A program made the translations under genes and the position numbers. Below, in pieces: positions 10,027-21,336 of a stretch of DNA of 64,000 nucleotides (the first letter of the stretch is position 1; every line of letters begins with the position of its first letter). The notes under the pieces were generated by a model. It worked only from the letters and a program-made list of their open reading frames with translations. It was not told where the DNA came from and did no database searches. The DNA lies in assembly GCA_015680685.1 (NCBI GenBank), contig MNCI01020848.1:79767-143766 (forward strand), written 5' to 3'. This stretch comes from Gnetum montanum (taxonomy: Eukaryota; Streptophyta; Gnetopsida; Gnetales; Gnetaceae).

Positions 10027-12549
10027 ATGTCTTCTCACAAGAGAGATGCATTTGAACCACCAGTGCTGCAAGAATGTCGGGTGGTGTACAAACATCCCAA
10101 TGAATATGTCCCTGATTTCACGTTCATCCTACATTAGGATGAGCATCTTCAATGACGGGACATGGAGGGTAGCATCGTCCTACCGCCTAACCAAGCAGCT
10201 CCTACGATGCTATACCATAATCTGGGCAGATTGGGCATCCGAAATCAAGTGGCAGAGTATGTCATGGAGGACCATGACTACCAGGACTACCGTCCCACTA
10301 AAGCTCAACAGATAAGAGATCAACAGTAGGCCGAGCCATATGAACAACAGAAGAGGAAACATTTCAGTAACCCCTTATTCTCACAAGGGCCACAAGACGA
10401 TGGAGATCTTGTATTTCATGATACTCATTTGACCGATCTTCACCTGGGGTTGTAGATCCTCTAGTCAGTCATCTAGAATAAACCTCCAAGTGACCACGAT
10501 CCTCAAGGGGATGGTGGGTCATGAAGTAAATCTAGAGGAGATGACCACGAACTTCACTAGGGTAGATGGGGAGATCACCGCTGGAGTGGTGGTGATGCCT
10601 CTCCTTCTTCTCCGTCCTCCACCTCTCCTTCACCTTCCTCCAGCTTAGGCTTTGAGCATCACAAGGGAAGGCTGGAGAGAAAGGATGGTGGTAGGTAGGT
10701 TCAAGAGAGGAAACGTGAGGGAGCATGCGACTAATCGTGTGGCCCTCGCCAGCATGAAAGAAGGGGAAGTAGAAATCATCACAGATGTCATAGTCCCCAA
10801 TAGGACTATGATTCAGATGAGCCATTGTTAGCTACTTGGAGCATGCTCCAAATTGTAGAGGTAGTTCACATTCCAAGCAGGCACATGAAGGACAATCGGA
10901 TCAAGTGTGTTGACATGGACAACATCCCCAGATTTGAAGGGGGATACAATTGTGATCCGCAGACCCACTTGTAGGCATTCTGTAATGCCTGCACCCTGCA
11001 AAATATTGATAATGATTGACAACGATTGAAGCTATTTCCCCGAACACTCATCAAAGAAGCTGAAAGTTGGTACCAGTCCTTAGAGTTGGAATCAGTCAGA
11101 AGATGGAGTACGATGCTTGAAATATTTAATGAAAAATATCAAACGTACTCTAGAGTGGCAAATTTGAGATGGTAAATCCAAGGTTTGAAACAAGGGAATC
11201 ATGAACCCTTGGATGCCTCCATGAGCAGGTATTACTCACTATTGCATCGGTGCCCTAGTCATGGTTATTCTCAGCGGGCACAGCTTCACCACATTATTGG
11301 TGGGCTCTGTTTTGAAACGAGAAAGACACTTGGTGTGTATGCTAAGGGGTGGCTGTTAGAGCTAAGGGCCCATTAGTTTCAGCACCTCAGTGATCAGGTG
11401 GCCAAAGAGGACGGAGAACTCAAAAAAAAGGAGAGTGCTGAAGAATTCAACTAGGACCCTTCCCTCAGGAAGAGGGAGGTCCGATTTTGTGATGAGGACG
11501 AAGAGTCACCATTGGAAGTAGCGGTGAACCGGAAGACTTTGCCATTACAAAAGTTTACATCTAAAATGTTGGCAAAGGTGGATAAAATGTGGGACTCTTT
11601 GGATGAGAAATTCCAAAGTGTATTGAAAATTATAGAAGAGTCCAAAGACTTGGGTAGTGATCGTGATTAGTGCAGGAAGAAGGGAGCTGAACGTACCCAA
11701 CACAAAGGTAAGGGAAAAGTTGTTGTAGCAGAACAGGTTGTAGACTTTGACACCAAGGAAGATGATGGATGTGGCATATGCTAATATGAACATCCTAAGG
11801 GATGTTGTCCTGTGGTGTCCCACCTTCGAGAGTCTAGGATCTATGCCTTGAACCCTCGTTTGGTGCAAAGGCAGACGCCTCAAAGGTTGCCTTATCCACA
11901 AGGTAACCCCAGGTGATTCCACTAGCAGCAGCAAGGATATTATCCAAGTGGAACACCTCTGCAACCGTACAAGTATTTCGAATAGTGGCAGCAACCACCA
12001 GTGTGGGGGATGCCACCTCCAAGGCAACAGTACCCTTACAAGTAGTCAGATCCTTATGGGTACTATGTTTAGCAGCTCGTCTCTCCAAGAAAGTTTTCTA
12101 GTCACGTGGCCTTTCCCAGTTACTACCATCCCCCTAAATATTTCATACATCCATCTCCATCACCTAGGGGGACAAATCCACACCTCTTCTACCCTCCATC
12201 ACCTTCTTCAACCACTCCTCCACATCATCCCTCTGAGTTTCCACCTGCTACATCTAAGCAGGGAGAAATACCGCCACAGCCACAACAACGAAACACTACA
12301 AGGGCTGTTAATCTACAATTGGCACCTAGGCTGAGTGGACCGGAATCGAAACCACGTAAACATCCTTTCTTTCAACCCAATAATCCGAACACACCCTCAC
12401 CTACGCCTGTGGCTAGTGCCTCTGAACCTACCAATTCCTCTACCATCATACTACCCGAGCAATCCTCTACTCCACTGCAATCCAACATCGAGACGATCAT
12501 GCTCACGCATGCCATGACCGATTGGATCAAAGCTAATTCTCTTCCCTAG
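10027..12549 (+). pseudogene. gag: Copy B gag region
   Basis: Structural polyprotein part. The ATG at 10027 (MSSHKRDAF) has equivalents in copies C (28306) and D (57408), and frame 1 then continues to 13.9 kb. Parts in order: a conserved N-terminal block (YKHPNEYVPDF...); a Ser/Pro-rich stretch (10560-10640); a capsid-like gag block at about 10860-11400 (VHIPSRHMKDN, FEGGYNCDPQTH, EPLDASMSRYYSLLHRCPSH); a Lys/Glu-rich segment; a short zinc knuckle (11770-11805); and a Tyr/Pro/Gln-rich tail. About a dozen nonsense codons, mainly TAG with some TAA/TGA, interrupt it without changing frame. A TAG at 12547 separates this part from protease; it may be a decayed glutamine codon, so gag and pol were probably one polyprotein. 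Confidence 0.9.
11770..11805 (+). other. Short CCHC zinc knuckle, CX2CX3HX3C
   Basis: Residues C-G-I-C-(stop)-Y-E-H-P-K-G-C. The spacing is CX2CX3HX3C, one residue shorter in two gaps than the usual CX2CX4HX4C. Copy D has the identical spacing intact (59148-59183); copy C keeps the spacing with His to Tyr (30060-30098). Presumed nucleic-acid-binding part of nucleocapsid. Confidence 0.75.
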
Positions 12550-13275
12550 AAATTAACAGATCTGAGAAGCCCCCTAATCTATCTTCAGGTGGCTGGGAAC
12601 AAGCTATGCAAAGCTCTTCTGGACTTAGGTTCAGGGGTTAATTTAATCTCTCATGACATGTACAAGAATTGGAACCTACCCTTGCTAAAGAAGAGTAATA
12701 TCTAGATTGAGTTAGCAGATTAATCCATCATCGTTCCTTTAGGTTTGGTGGAGGACATTGTGACTACTGTTTGTGGGTGGTCCTACCCTACTGACTTCCT
12801 GGTCATCCACGTGGAAAACTATAAAGGGAACTTCCCAATCATCATGGGAAGAGCCTGGCTAAGCATGGTGGATGCACGATTAGGACTCTGAGATCTGTTC
12901 CTAGAAATTTCAAAGGAAAATCCTTTCAGGAAGATTAAGAAGAAAAGAGTTCCATGCATCGCATACAGTGACTCGGGGTGCAACTGTGTGCAGAAACTAT
13001 GGTCTACTAAGAGAACATCCATTGAAGCATGTATTCGGTGTACCAAGAAATCACCAATTCAATAGTGCTTGTACACAGCAGCCACTAACCAAGAAGGCAC
13101 CCAGTGGTTGACAGCTAATCCTGCCAGTAGCACAATATGCATGGAATCGTCTGAGGGGCTAGTGCAAGCCTATATTGACAACATGGATGTGATGGAGGAT
13201 ATTCATCAACAGACCTCCACTGTTGATGACTTTGATGACTGGGGAAAACTAGAGATCCCTGAGAGCTTCAAGTAA
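12550..13275 (+). pseudogene. Copy B aspartic protease and linker
   Basis: Retropepsin-like region that would cleave the polyprotein. The active-site segment reads ALLDLGSGVNLIS: the catalytic Asp is present, but Leu (TTA) occupies the usual Ser/Thr position of D-S/T-G. The flap/core that follows includes FLVIHVENYKGNFPIIMGRAWLS. An acidic linker then leads towards RT (open 13069-13275, ending DDFDDWGKLEIPESFK). Same frame as gag. Stops include TAG and TAA. Confidence 0.85.
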
Positions 13276-13479
13276 GAGCCCCTTGAACTAAAATCCCTAC
13301 CAACTCACTTATAGTATGCATTCCTGCAAAATGACAAGCTGGTAATTATCAATGCTGCCCTTGGGCCCGAATAGAAATAGAAATTACTGATGATGGTAAA
13401 TAAATGGGTTGCTGCATTCGCATGGTCCTATCCTGAGCTGTCTGGCATTGATCCCAGGATCTGCTAGCACTGGATCTAC

Positions 13480-14300
13480 CTGGACCCTTCCATGAAGCCA
13501 CGGCGACAGCCACAAAGACGGTTGAATCCCAAGTTGAAGTAAGTAGTAAAGGATGAAATGGAATAACTGCTTAAGGCAGGATTCATCTATTCAGTCACCG
13601 ATAGCGAATGGGTTAGCCCACTCATTATCATACCCAAGAAAGGTGGCAAGTGGAGGGTCTGTATCGATTTCCGGTTGCTCAACATGGAAACTTCCAAGGA
13701 CCACTTTCTGCTCCCATTTGTGGACCAGGTGTTGGACACAATCATAGGACACCAATATTATAGCTTTTTGGATGGTTATAGTGGTTATAACCAGATCCAA
13801 ATCTTACCAAAGGACCAAGCTAAGACTACTTTCATGAGCCCATGGGGGAATTTTACATATAAGAAGATGCCCTTTGGCCTGTGCAATGTGCCTGCGACAT
13901 TCCAACACGTTGTCTTGAGCATTTTCAGCAAAAAATCGGCAATGGTGTAGAAGTCTTCATGGATGACTTCTCCACCTATGGTGCCACGTTCGAGAAAGCC
14001 TTGGATCGCCTAGAGCAAGTTTTAAAGTGGTGTGTAGACACCAATCTATGGCTCAATTGACAAAAGAGCCATCTAATGGTCCAAGAGGGCATAGTGTTGG
14101 GACATCTCATTTCATCAATAGGGATCAGAGTAGACCCTGAAAAAATCAATGTCATCTAAGGAATTACCCGCTAACCAAGTAATGTCAAAGATGTGCGATC
14201 ATTCCTTGGACACACTGGTTACTACTGGCGCTTCATTGAACACTTCTCGAAGATAGCCTGACCGTTGGTAGAGCTTACAAAGAAGGACACTCCGTTTGTC
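13480..14300 (+). pseudogene. Copy B reverse transcriptase
   Basis: RNA-dependent DNA polymerase domain. Motifs in order: EWVSPLIIIPKKGGKWRVCI, DFRLLN, FLDGYSGYNQI, FMSPWGNFTYKKMPFGLCN, and catalytic FMDD at 13956-13967, followed by the KSHLM and LGHLIS region. Near 13925 one base has been lost relative to copy C, so the frame moves from 1 to 0 just upstream of FMDD. Nonsense codons include TAG, TAA and TGA. The catalytic aspartates survive, but the gene is broken. Confidence 0.92.
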
Positions 14301-14900
14301 TGGACCAGGGAATGTGAATATGTATTCAGAGAGCTAAAGCAGAAACTCATAGAAGCTTCGATTCTACAGGCACCTGATTGGTCCAGACCCTTCCACATTA
14401 TGAAGGATGCCTCCAACTACACTTTGGGAGCCATGCTTACATAGTGTGATGATCAGAAACATCCGTATTATATCCACTGTGAAAGCCATAGCATTGTGGG
14501 TGCACAACTAAACTATACCACCACCGAAAAGGAATTGATGACGGTGGTGTTCGCATTGGATAAATTTTGGTACTATGTGCTCGGATACGAGGTGTTTGTG
14601 CACACAGACCACAGTGCTATCTTGTTCTTGATGAACAAACCAACGGTGAGCCCCCACATAATTCGGTGGCTGGTGATTCTTCAGGAGTTTGATTTGACCA
14701 TGGTAGAAAAAAAGGGGTCCGAGAATGTGGTCGCTGACCATTTGTCTCGATTACGATGGGATGACGCAGAAGAGGATGAGCCTTTATCTGATCAATTTCT
14801 AGATGAACTCCTCTTCACAGGTGCCATTGATCCTCAAGCACCCAAGGAATCTTCTTGGTTCAACTGCATCCTTACCTACCTCGCAACACAGGATCTGCCA
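14301..14900 (+). pseudogene. Copy B RNase H
   Basis: RNase H domain after RT, in frame 0. Visible blocks are KDASNYTLGAML, QLNYTTTEKELM, FALDKFWYYVLG, VHTDHSAILFLMNK, RWLVILQEFD and GSENVVADHLSRL. These match the Ty3/gypsy RT-linked RNase H with its Asp/Glu metal ligands. The section 14496-15044 is uninterrupted. Only one RNase H is visible; I see no second archaeal-type RNase H before integrase. Confidence 0.9.
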
Positions 14901-16205
14901 AAAGAATGGAACCATCGGAAGAACCAACAGTTTCTATATAAGGCTAAGCATTTCATGAAAATCAATGGCCATCTCTACAAGGTGTGCGCAAATGGCTTGG
15001 TCCAATGGTGTGTCCCTGATGCTAATACACTACACGTCCTCTAGGATGCTTATGTGGGCCCTTGTGGGGGCCATTATGCTGGATGCAGAACAACCATTAA
15101 AATCCTACTTGCAGGGTATTATTGGTCTACACTCTTTAGGGATGCACAATGGTTCACCTGCTCCTGTGAATGATGCCAACGAGATGGTGGGATGTCGGCC
15201 CGGTTGGAGGAACCTCAACAGTGGATTTAGCCACTAGAGCCCTTTGACATTTTGGGTATCGACTTCATGGGGTCCATCACCCCCTTATCAAATGGAAAGG
15301 CATATATCATTGTGGCAATGGACTACTATACAAAGTGGGTAGATGTGGTAGCCATCATCAACTGTTCGTCCAACACCACCGCACGATTTGTTCAACAACA
15401 AATCGTTACTAGGTTTGGAGTGCCTCATGCACTCATTTCTAACAATGGGATGCACTTCACAGGGGTTACTTTTCAGAAACTCATGCAATGCTTAGGAGTA
15501 ACACACAAATTTACAACACCTTATCACCCCCAAGCCAATGGGCAGGCCGAAGTCACAAATGGGAAAATTACCAAGATCCTTACATGAATAATTAGCAAAT
15601 ACAAGAGGGATTGGAGTACCAAGCTTAAAGATGTCGTATGGGCCTATCGCTCCACTTGGAAACTTTCTGTAGGGTACTATCCCTATGAGTTAGTGTACAG
15701 TGAGTTGTCAATACTTCCAATCCAAGCAGAACTTTGGACACTATCTACTGCCTGTGACCTCGACCTTGACCTACCACTAGCACAACAAGAATGATTAATC
15801 AACTTAAGTGTGCTAGATGAGAATCGATTAGTAGCCCTATTTTCCAATGAAACCCACAAGGCCTATAACAAGAAACGACATGATCTTAGGATCCGGAAGG
15901 TCACATTTCGATGTGGAGACAAGGTATTGTATTGGAACCCCTCACATATATCCCAACCGAAAAAGTTTCAGACACTATGGGAGGGACATTATATTGTCTC
16001 CGAAACCTTCCCATCCGAGGCCTTGCTAATTCACAAACCTGGGGATCCCATCAAAACACAATTGGTCAACCACCAACAACTCAAACCTTTCTGTGAGATC
16101 CATACAACTAGTGTCATAGCATTGTCATCGGTCGATCATCCATGCTCCATCTTTTGTGTCTCCTCCTTTCCACCCAGTCATGGGGGAGATCCTCATCCTT
16201 ACTGA
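14901..16205 (+). pseudogene. Copy B integrase
   Basis: Retroviral-type integrase. The N-terminal zinc region is visible as GPCGGHYAG...FTCSCE-stop-CQ. In the catalytic core the first Asp is in FDILGIDFMG (GAC 15261), the second position reads AAC (Asn, 15441, SNNGMHF), and the Glu is in GQAEVTNG (GAA 15549), exactly 35 residues on. The C-terminal region (KVTFRCGDKVLYWNP, QTLWEGHYIVSETFP, HQQLKPF) resembles the usual tail, with no chromodomain after it. The second catalytic Asp being Asn would abolish activity; copy C has the same change. Frame 0 ends with TGA at 16203-16205. Confidence 0.92.
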
Positions 16206-17709
16206 TCCATTTCACCACACCCTTCACCATTTTATCATTTTCTGTTTTACTTTTTTTTGTTTGTTTTACGCTTTTTTGTTTTCCACTTTTTGTTTTACAC
16301 TTTTCTTTTTTGTTTTTCATTTTTCATGTCCTTTTTGTTTACTTTTTGTCATCGTCATATGGTTTGGCGTGGTTGGTTTTCATTACGATGGGCACTATTA
16401 TCATCTTCCGAGTTATCTAGTTTCCACCATTGCATGGTTGTCCTAGGATTGCATGTTGTTTTCACCTCATAAACTTGGCAGTGAGTCCACATCATCCACC
16501 CATCCACCATTCCATGGTTTTTCTTGTGTCGCAAACATGCACCCCTTTACTTAACAAACATTTTAATGAATGTGTGACTTGTGTAGTTCCCCAACTAAGG
16601 GATGATCCATTGGTTTGAATTGGGTGTGAATTCAAGGGGAATGCTTTATTCATTGTTCCATTCTATTCCCTGGGTTGCTAGTGTGTCTTTACGAATTTCC
16701 TACCACTCCGAGTCTCTCTCCTCCGAATTTTTGGGTAGTTCGACCTTGCATGGTGTGGTCCTAACTGAAAAATGCAAAAAAAATAAAATAAAAAAAATTA
16801 AGAAATAAAATGCAGATTCAAAGCACACCCCTTGGTTGGATGCATGCACACATGCATGGGTCTTCGCATGGTGTGGTTCCCCCGCACAAAAGAAATAAAA
16901 ACAAAAAACACATATCGCGGTGGGAATTCAAAGCACACTCCTTAGACCGCCTCTCATGGGCCACATGTACTAGTTATGGGACTTCCTTGGTCCCCTCTAA
17001 CTTGGTCTCATTTCACTTCCCTCTTCTCATGTTCCCTGGAGTGGTGGTTTTCTATGGAGTCATTCTTGTTTCCTTGGGGTAGGTTGGGACTTCGTCTATC
17101 GCTGCGAGGTCACTTTTTGCAGATGGTTTTGGGTATGATCTCTGGAAAGTTTCTACCGTGTCACTTAACCATGCTCTCACAAGGGGTTTCATGTGGTTGA
17201 CACTTGGAATTTTCATTCTCTCCTCTCCCTCTGTTTCCACTCCTCTCCATACTCACCTCACTGCCCTTTTTATGTTTTGTGTGTTCATCATGCTTTCTGC
17301 CAGTCTCCCATGCCTTGGCAGGTTCACTTGGTTTGGAGTCTTCACTGGTGACACCTATTATCGACACCTAGGCCCATGGACCCTAGTTTTGAGGGTATGC
17401 AGGGGATATAAGGCTGTTTCCTACTATGGGAAGAACCCATCTGCATATTCTTGGTTTGCCTATTAAGCCTCCACTCCTTTGGATGTCTTGGTTGATTGTT
17501 TTTCATGTCCCATCGTTTGATTTCATCCTTGCTTAAGTTCTTTTTAGCTCCCATTCTCCAATTTTGTCTCTATTTTGTGCTCCAACCCCTTTCTCTTGTC
17601 TTTAGCCATGATCGGGCCTTTTCTACGCTTCAATCACCTCAATTTGGCTTTCCAAATTTTTCAATTCAGGTTTTTTTTGGGTTGGCCAATGCTGGTCTTC
17701 AGGTGAACA
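16206..17709 (+). other. Copy B non-coding spacer between integrase and ORF3
   Basis: No convincing gene. T-rich and TTTTGT-rich at 16240-16350 and A-rich at 16775-16810, with phrases shared with the spacers of copies A and C (for example CATCCACCCATCC near 16490 and GGGAATTCAAAGCACA near 16920). Several short open frames here are composition artefacts. Confidence 0.6.
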
Positions 17710-17850
17710 GTGCTACGTATGCGGGGCCCTCTATACGCAGCCACTGCGTATACGCGGCCCCATCGACGCAGTGCCCAACCCCTATATATACCCTGCCACA
17801 CCTTGTATTTTTTGTCATTTGGAGTCCAAATTGAGGGGAATTTTTGTCAT
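17710..17850 (+). promoter_or_regulatory. LTR-like internal promoter module upstream of ORF3
   Basis: 17716-17790 carries GTATGCGGGGCCC, CTATACGCAGCC, GTATACGCGGCCCC and CATCGACGCAG, the same motif types as the U3 array of this family's LTR (21225-21325). A TATA box (CTATATATACC, about 17781-17791) follows at once. The next bases (CACACCTTGTATTTTTTGTCATTTGG) parallel the R-region block of the copy A LTR (CCACCGTGTATTGGCATTCTTTGG). I infer a promoter for ORF3, or a remnant of an old LTR reused as one. Confidence 0.5.
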
Positions 17851-17934
17851 TTTTTCTGCCTAACCCTTTCCAAATCACCTACATTTCATCGCGTGTCCAC
17901 ATCAACCCGTCCTTGCCATTTTCCATCCCTGGAG

Positions 17935-18160
17935 GTACACACTTAGTCATGGGGGGGGGGGGGGGTGCCCTGGTGTAGTTAATTAATTAATTAATTAATT
18001 GTTAATTATAAAACCTTTGGCCCTAACCCCTAAATTAACACTCTGGGAAACTTAACAGTGTGCTTGTGCCATTAACATAACTTGGTTAAACTGAAAGGTA
18101 TATATAGACCATTTTAGGCTACTTTTGAATGGTCTAATGGATGGTTATTTTTGTTTTCAG
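17935..18160 (+). other. Candidate 5'-UTR intron before ORF3
   Basis: Possible donor GGAG|GTACAC at 17935. The acceptor TTTTTGTTTTCAG ends at 18160, directly against the ORF3 ATG at 18161. The interval is about 226 bp and includes a G15 run (17951-17965) and a (TAAT)n run (about 17979-18001). The acceptor is strong by eye; the donor is only plausible. Alternatively a more distant donor near the 5' LTR could give an env-like spliced message. Confidence 0.4.
17951..18001. repeat. G15 homopolymer and (TTAA/TAAT)n run
   Basis: Fifteen G residues follow AGTCAT, close to the AGTCATGGGGG phrase at about 6792 in copy A; an ATTAATTA-type repeat lies at 17979-18001. The G run could be a former polypurine tract. 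Confidence 0.8.
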
Positions 18161-20965
18161 ATGGCACCCAAACCGAGGCACCCAAGGGATGAAGGACTGT
18201 CACAATTGAGGGACAAGAACCCATGTATGGGAAGGGGACGTGGAATGCAACCGCCAAAGTATGCGGAAGGCTCCCATGCAACTAGGCCCTTCCGCAAGCA
18301 ACCTGATGTGGAATCTGTTCACTAGATTCCTGAAGAGGAGATTCTCAGCATGCAATCGCTAGGGGATGAGATGCCTAGGATAGCATCACGGCTTGAGGTC
18401 ACATTGACCTAGGCTTGCCTTGATGCTATCATGCCACGTGAGGTGTAATGGACGGTCCTCCAAGAGTTGAATTTTGGACCATTCCTCGAGCACGCTCCAA
18501 AAGATGTGAGACTTCAATTGCAGCACTCTTCGATGTGGCCAATCATCACAACTAGTGGTGAGTGGTACTTAGGAGAAACATATCTCTTCTGGATGAATCG
18601 ACAACCAAGGTCAAAAGTAAGAATCAACGACATATATGTCTCTTACTCTTCGGAAGCAATAGCACAAGCTTTGGGGTTGCCCGAAACTAGGGCAGATGTG
18701 GTAGAAATTCCTAAACAGGCCGATCCAGAGGTAAAGGTGCAATGGATCAGATGGTGCTACGGGGTAGAGCGTAAGGAATTTGGCTCCTTGACCATGGAGG
18801 AGAGAGTCTATTCAAAGATAGTGTCTTACCATCTGAATCCAATGATAAGATCGATCAAAATCGCTGCCTTCTCCGCTCGTGCGTGTACCACCTTGAGTGG
18901 AAAGTTTCCCATGAGTCTTCGACAACTATTGTTTTTGGAGCTTGAAAAAATCCCTAATTAATTTGAAAGTTATACAAATAGGCAGGGATAACACGGTATT
19001 CTAACGACATAATCCAGTGCACCCCAATTGCCTCGTGGCCGGAAATGATGAAAGACAAAACCCTTACCACCATGCAGACAGAGGAAGAGCAGCAACCACC
19101 TCCACCACCTATGCAAACAATGTAGCCAGGCTCACAAACAATAGCAACATACATTCGCGAGATCCGGGAAATGCTCTCGAATCAGCAAAAGTAATCTGGC
19201 AGAACTGGTGGAGGGGATAATTCTTCAGTCTGTCACCCTGCCATGAGGCACCTAGAGCAAGTGGCACAATTAGTTAGCTTACTTGAAAGGGCAAGGTCAA
19301 TATTTTCCGCCGCTTGAGCACCCATTCCAACTAGAACCAATCCAAGAATTCGAGATGTATCAACTGCAACCTAGCAGTTATTCCCTAAAATATCTGGGAA
19401 TGCTACTACTTTCTCTGTATGGTGAGGGGGTGATGGTCCCGGTGATGCAGCACCAGGGACAAGAAGTTGCGGCTGAAGTGGTTGCTGATACCATTGCTAC
19501 CACTCTCAATGCACCGGTAGCACCTGTACCAAACATCCATGGACTACAAGATGTACAGGTGTCTACTGGAACTTCCTGTAGCAAGATGGATGCAGCCCAA
19601 CATGAAGAAATGTTGGACCAATTAGTAGGAATCAGGCAACTGCTTTTGAATGTCTTTGATCTTTCGGATAACATCACTGCAACCCAGTTGGAGCTACTAA
19701 TGGCAAGGGGCAAGAGCCTTATTCTGGAGGGACAACTAGAAGTCGCTCAAGCTACTTGTTAGCACTTGGCAACAGAGGTTGCCTAGTTAAGAGCCCAGCT
19801 TGCTGATCTAGCCATCCTTGACTACGAGATCACTAGAGATGAAGATTTTCAATAGCTTCAGCTTAAACTACAAGTTGTCGAGGATGAAAGGGAGAAGATG
19901 ATCCTAGACAAGTCCATAGTAGACGCCCAAGCGTATCACTTAGAGAAGGACTTGGCAGAGGTTCTCCAGGAGAATGTGTAGCTGACTACAGAAGTTCATC
20001 ACCTGTGCAATGTTGGTGCAAAGAATGTGCACTTGAAAGATTTTATCCACCAAAAGCAGGAGGAGCTAGCCAGGGTGAATGCAGATATGAGAAGGTTGGA
20101 TGCTGAACATCAAAATCTATCAATGGAGGAAGTTCGGGCATTGTAATAGAAGTTGGCAATCGAAATTTCTGCTTGGAAGAACGAGGCCCTAAAATTTGAA
20201 AGAGTCAAAAATCATTACAGAGACCAAGTGGGATTGTAGAAGGAGATGAACGAGAAGCACATTCAATTTGCTAAGGCCCAGATGAACCAAGTGCTCCAGT
20301 AGCTCCGAGAAGGAGGCAATGTATGGCCATCCATCTTTGATGGATTGAACGCCTAAAACAAAACGGAAATCTACCTAAAGGAGCTATAAATTGAAGAAAT
20401 GATAGAATACATGGAGTTAGCCAACCTTTGGTATGCAAACCTGGATATGCTCACAGCCAAAAGACCACGGTCAGAACTAGAGAAACAAGTGGTCGTCTCA
20501 TATTCTCTATACGAGGGTGAGTTCTTGGTGCACAACGTAACAAAATAGAAGCTGGCAACAGTAAATGCGGAACTCGAGGACCTCTGTACAAGCTTTGAAG
20601 GACAACGTACCATTGCAGAGGACCTGGCCCAAAGAATGAGTGACTACCAGCAACTGCAAGCATCAATCCGGGCGTTCAATATCAAATGCAAATAGTTCAC
20701 AGCTTGGTTTGTCAATTTGAAAGAATTCATTCTGGCACTACCTTACCCTTGGGAAATTCTAGTTCCAGCACACATTGGAGAAGCTGCCTGGACCGTGAAC
20801 AACCCTAGAAGCAAAGAAGAAAAAATGAGGGCTCTCTTGGAGGCTTTCTGGCTGTCTCTAGAAGCTACAGCTACTACGGGGCTACCGACATCTGTGCCAC
20901 CACCAACGCACGGGCTAGAGGCTGGAGAAGGTTCGTCAGAGCTAGCACCCCCAGGGACGGTGTGA
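18161..20965 (+). pseudogene. Copy B ORF3: extra protein between integrase and 3' LTR, decayed
   Basis: About 935 codons, mainly in frame 2, starting MAPKPRHPRDEGL. A basic, Arg/Gly-rich start precedes a globular part at about 18420-18960 (LNFGPFLEHAP, SMWPIITTSGEWYLGETY, INDIYVSYSSEAIAQALGLP, QWIRWCYGVERKEFGSLTME, YHLNPMIRSIKIAAFS). This loosely resembles the plant-transposon-associated domain of Athila/Tat ORFs (for example PF20167), a weak assignment from memory. A frame-1 stretch follows (about 18965-19280) with TEEEQQPPPPPMQTM. Frame 2 then resumes with a long Glu/Lys/Gln/Leu-rich coiled coil (19560-20700) and a Pro/Ala-rich tail. Stops are almost all TAG/TAA at likely Gln codons. Role unknown; it occupies the slot of env-like ORFs, but I see no signal peptide or transmembrane segment. 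A shorter homologue is in copy C. Confidence 0.75.
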
Positions 20966-21187
20966 TCTCCTCTAGCGATTTTGTACATCATCTTACACTG
21001 CAGAGGACCAGCGAGGTGTTCAATTTTGTCTATGAACACCACCATTTTTGTAATTTTTCCTCCTCTATAACTCAGGCATTTGGTAAAGTCATGTTGTGTC
21101 ATTTATGTGTTTAAGTCATGTGTGTTGTAAATAAGAACCCATACCTTCCAAATTGTAAAGTAACTCGAGGATGAGTTTTTGCTTAGT

Positions 21188-21197
21188 TGTGGGGGTA
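21188..21197 (+). other. Copy B polypurine tract
   Basis: TGTGGGGGTA directly before the 3' LTR start. The preceding phrase GAGGATGAGTTTTTGCTTAG is conserved in A and C. Confidence 0.85.
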
Positions 21198-21336
21198 TGA
21201 TGAAGTGTCAAAAGTCGATGCGTCGATTGGGCCATGTATACGAGGCCGTGTATACGCGACCATGTCAACGCGGGCCCATCGACGTAGCCACCCTACGTCA
21301 ACATGGCCCCGTTTACGCAGACCCCTTTCCCGAATC

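Noticed and set aside
14901-16205. Chromodomain after integrase
   Set aside because: The integrase C-terminus ends at HQQLKPF, followed by low-complexity text; nothing chromodomain-like follows in copies B or C.
16114-16472. Phe/Leu-rich open frames just after integrase, looking like membrane proteins
   Set aside because: Produced by the TTTTGT-rich spacer; several frames are open at once and none is conserved in copies A or C.
18161-20965. Calling ORF3 an envelope protein
   Set aside because: Position fits, but I see no signal peptide, transmembrane helix or glycoprotein features; coiled coil and basic start do not establish it.
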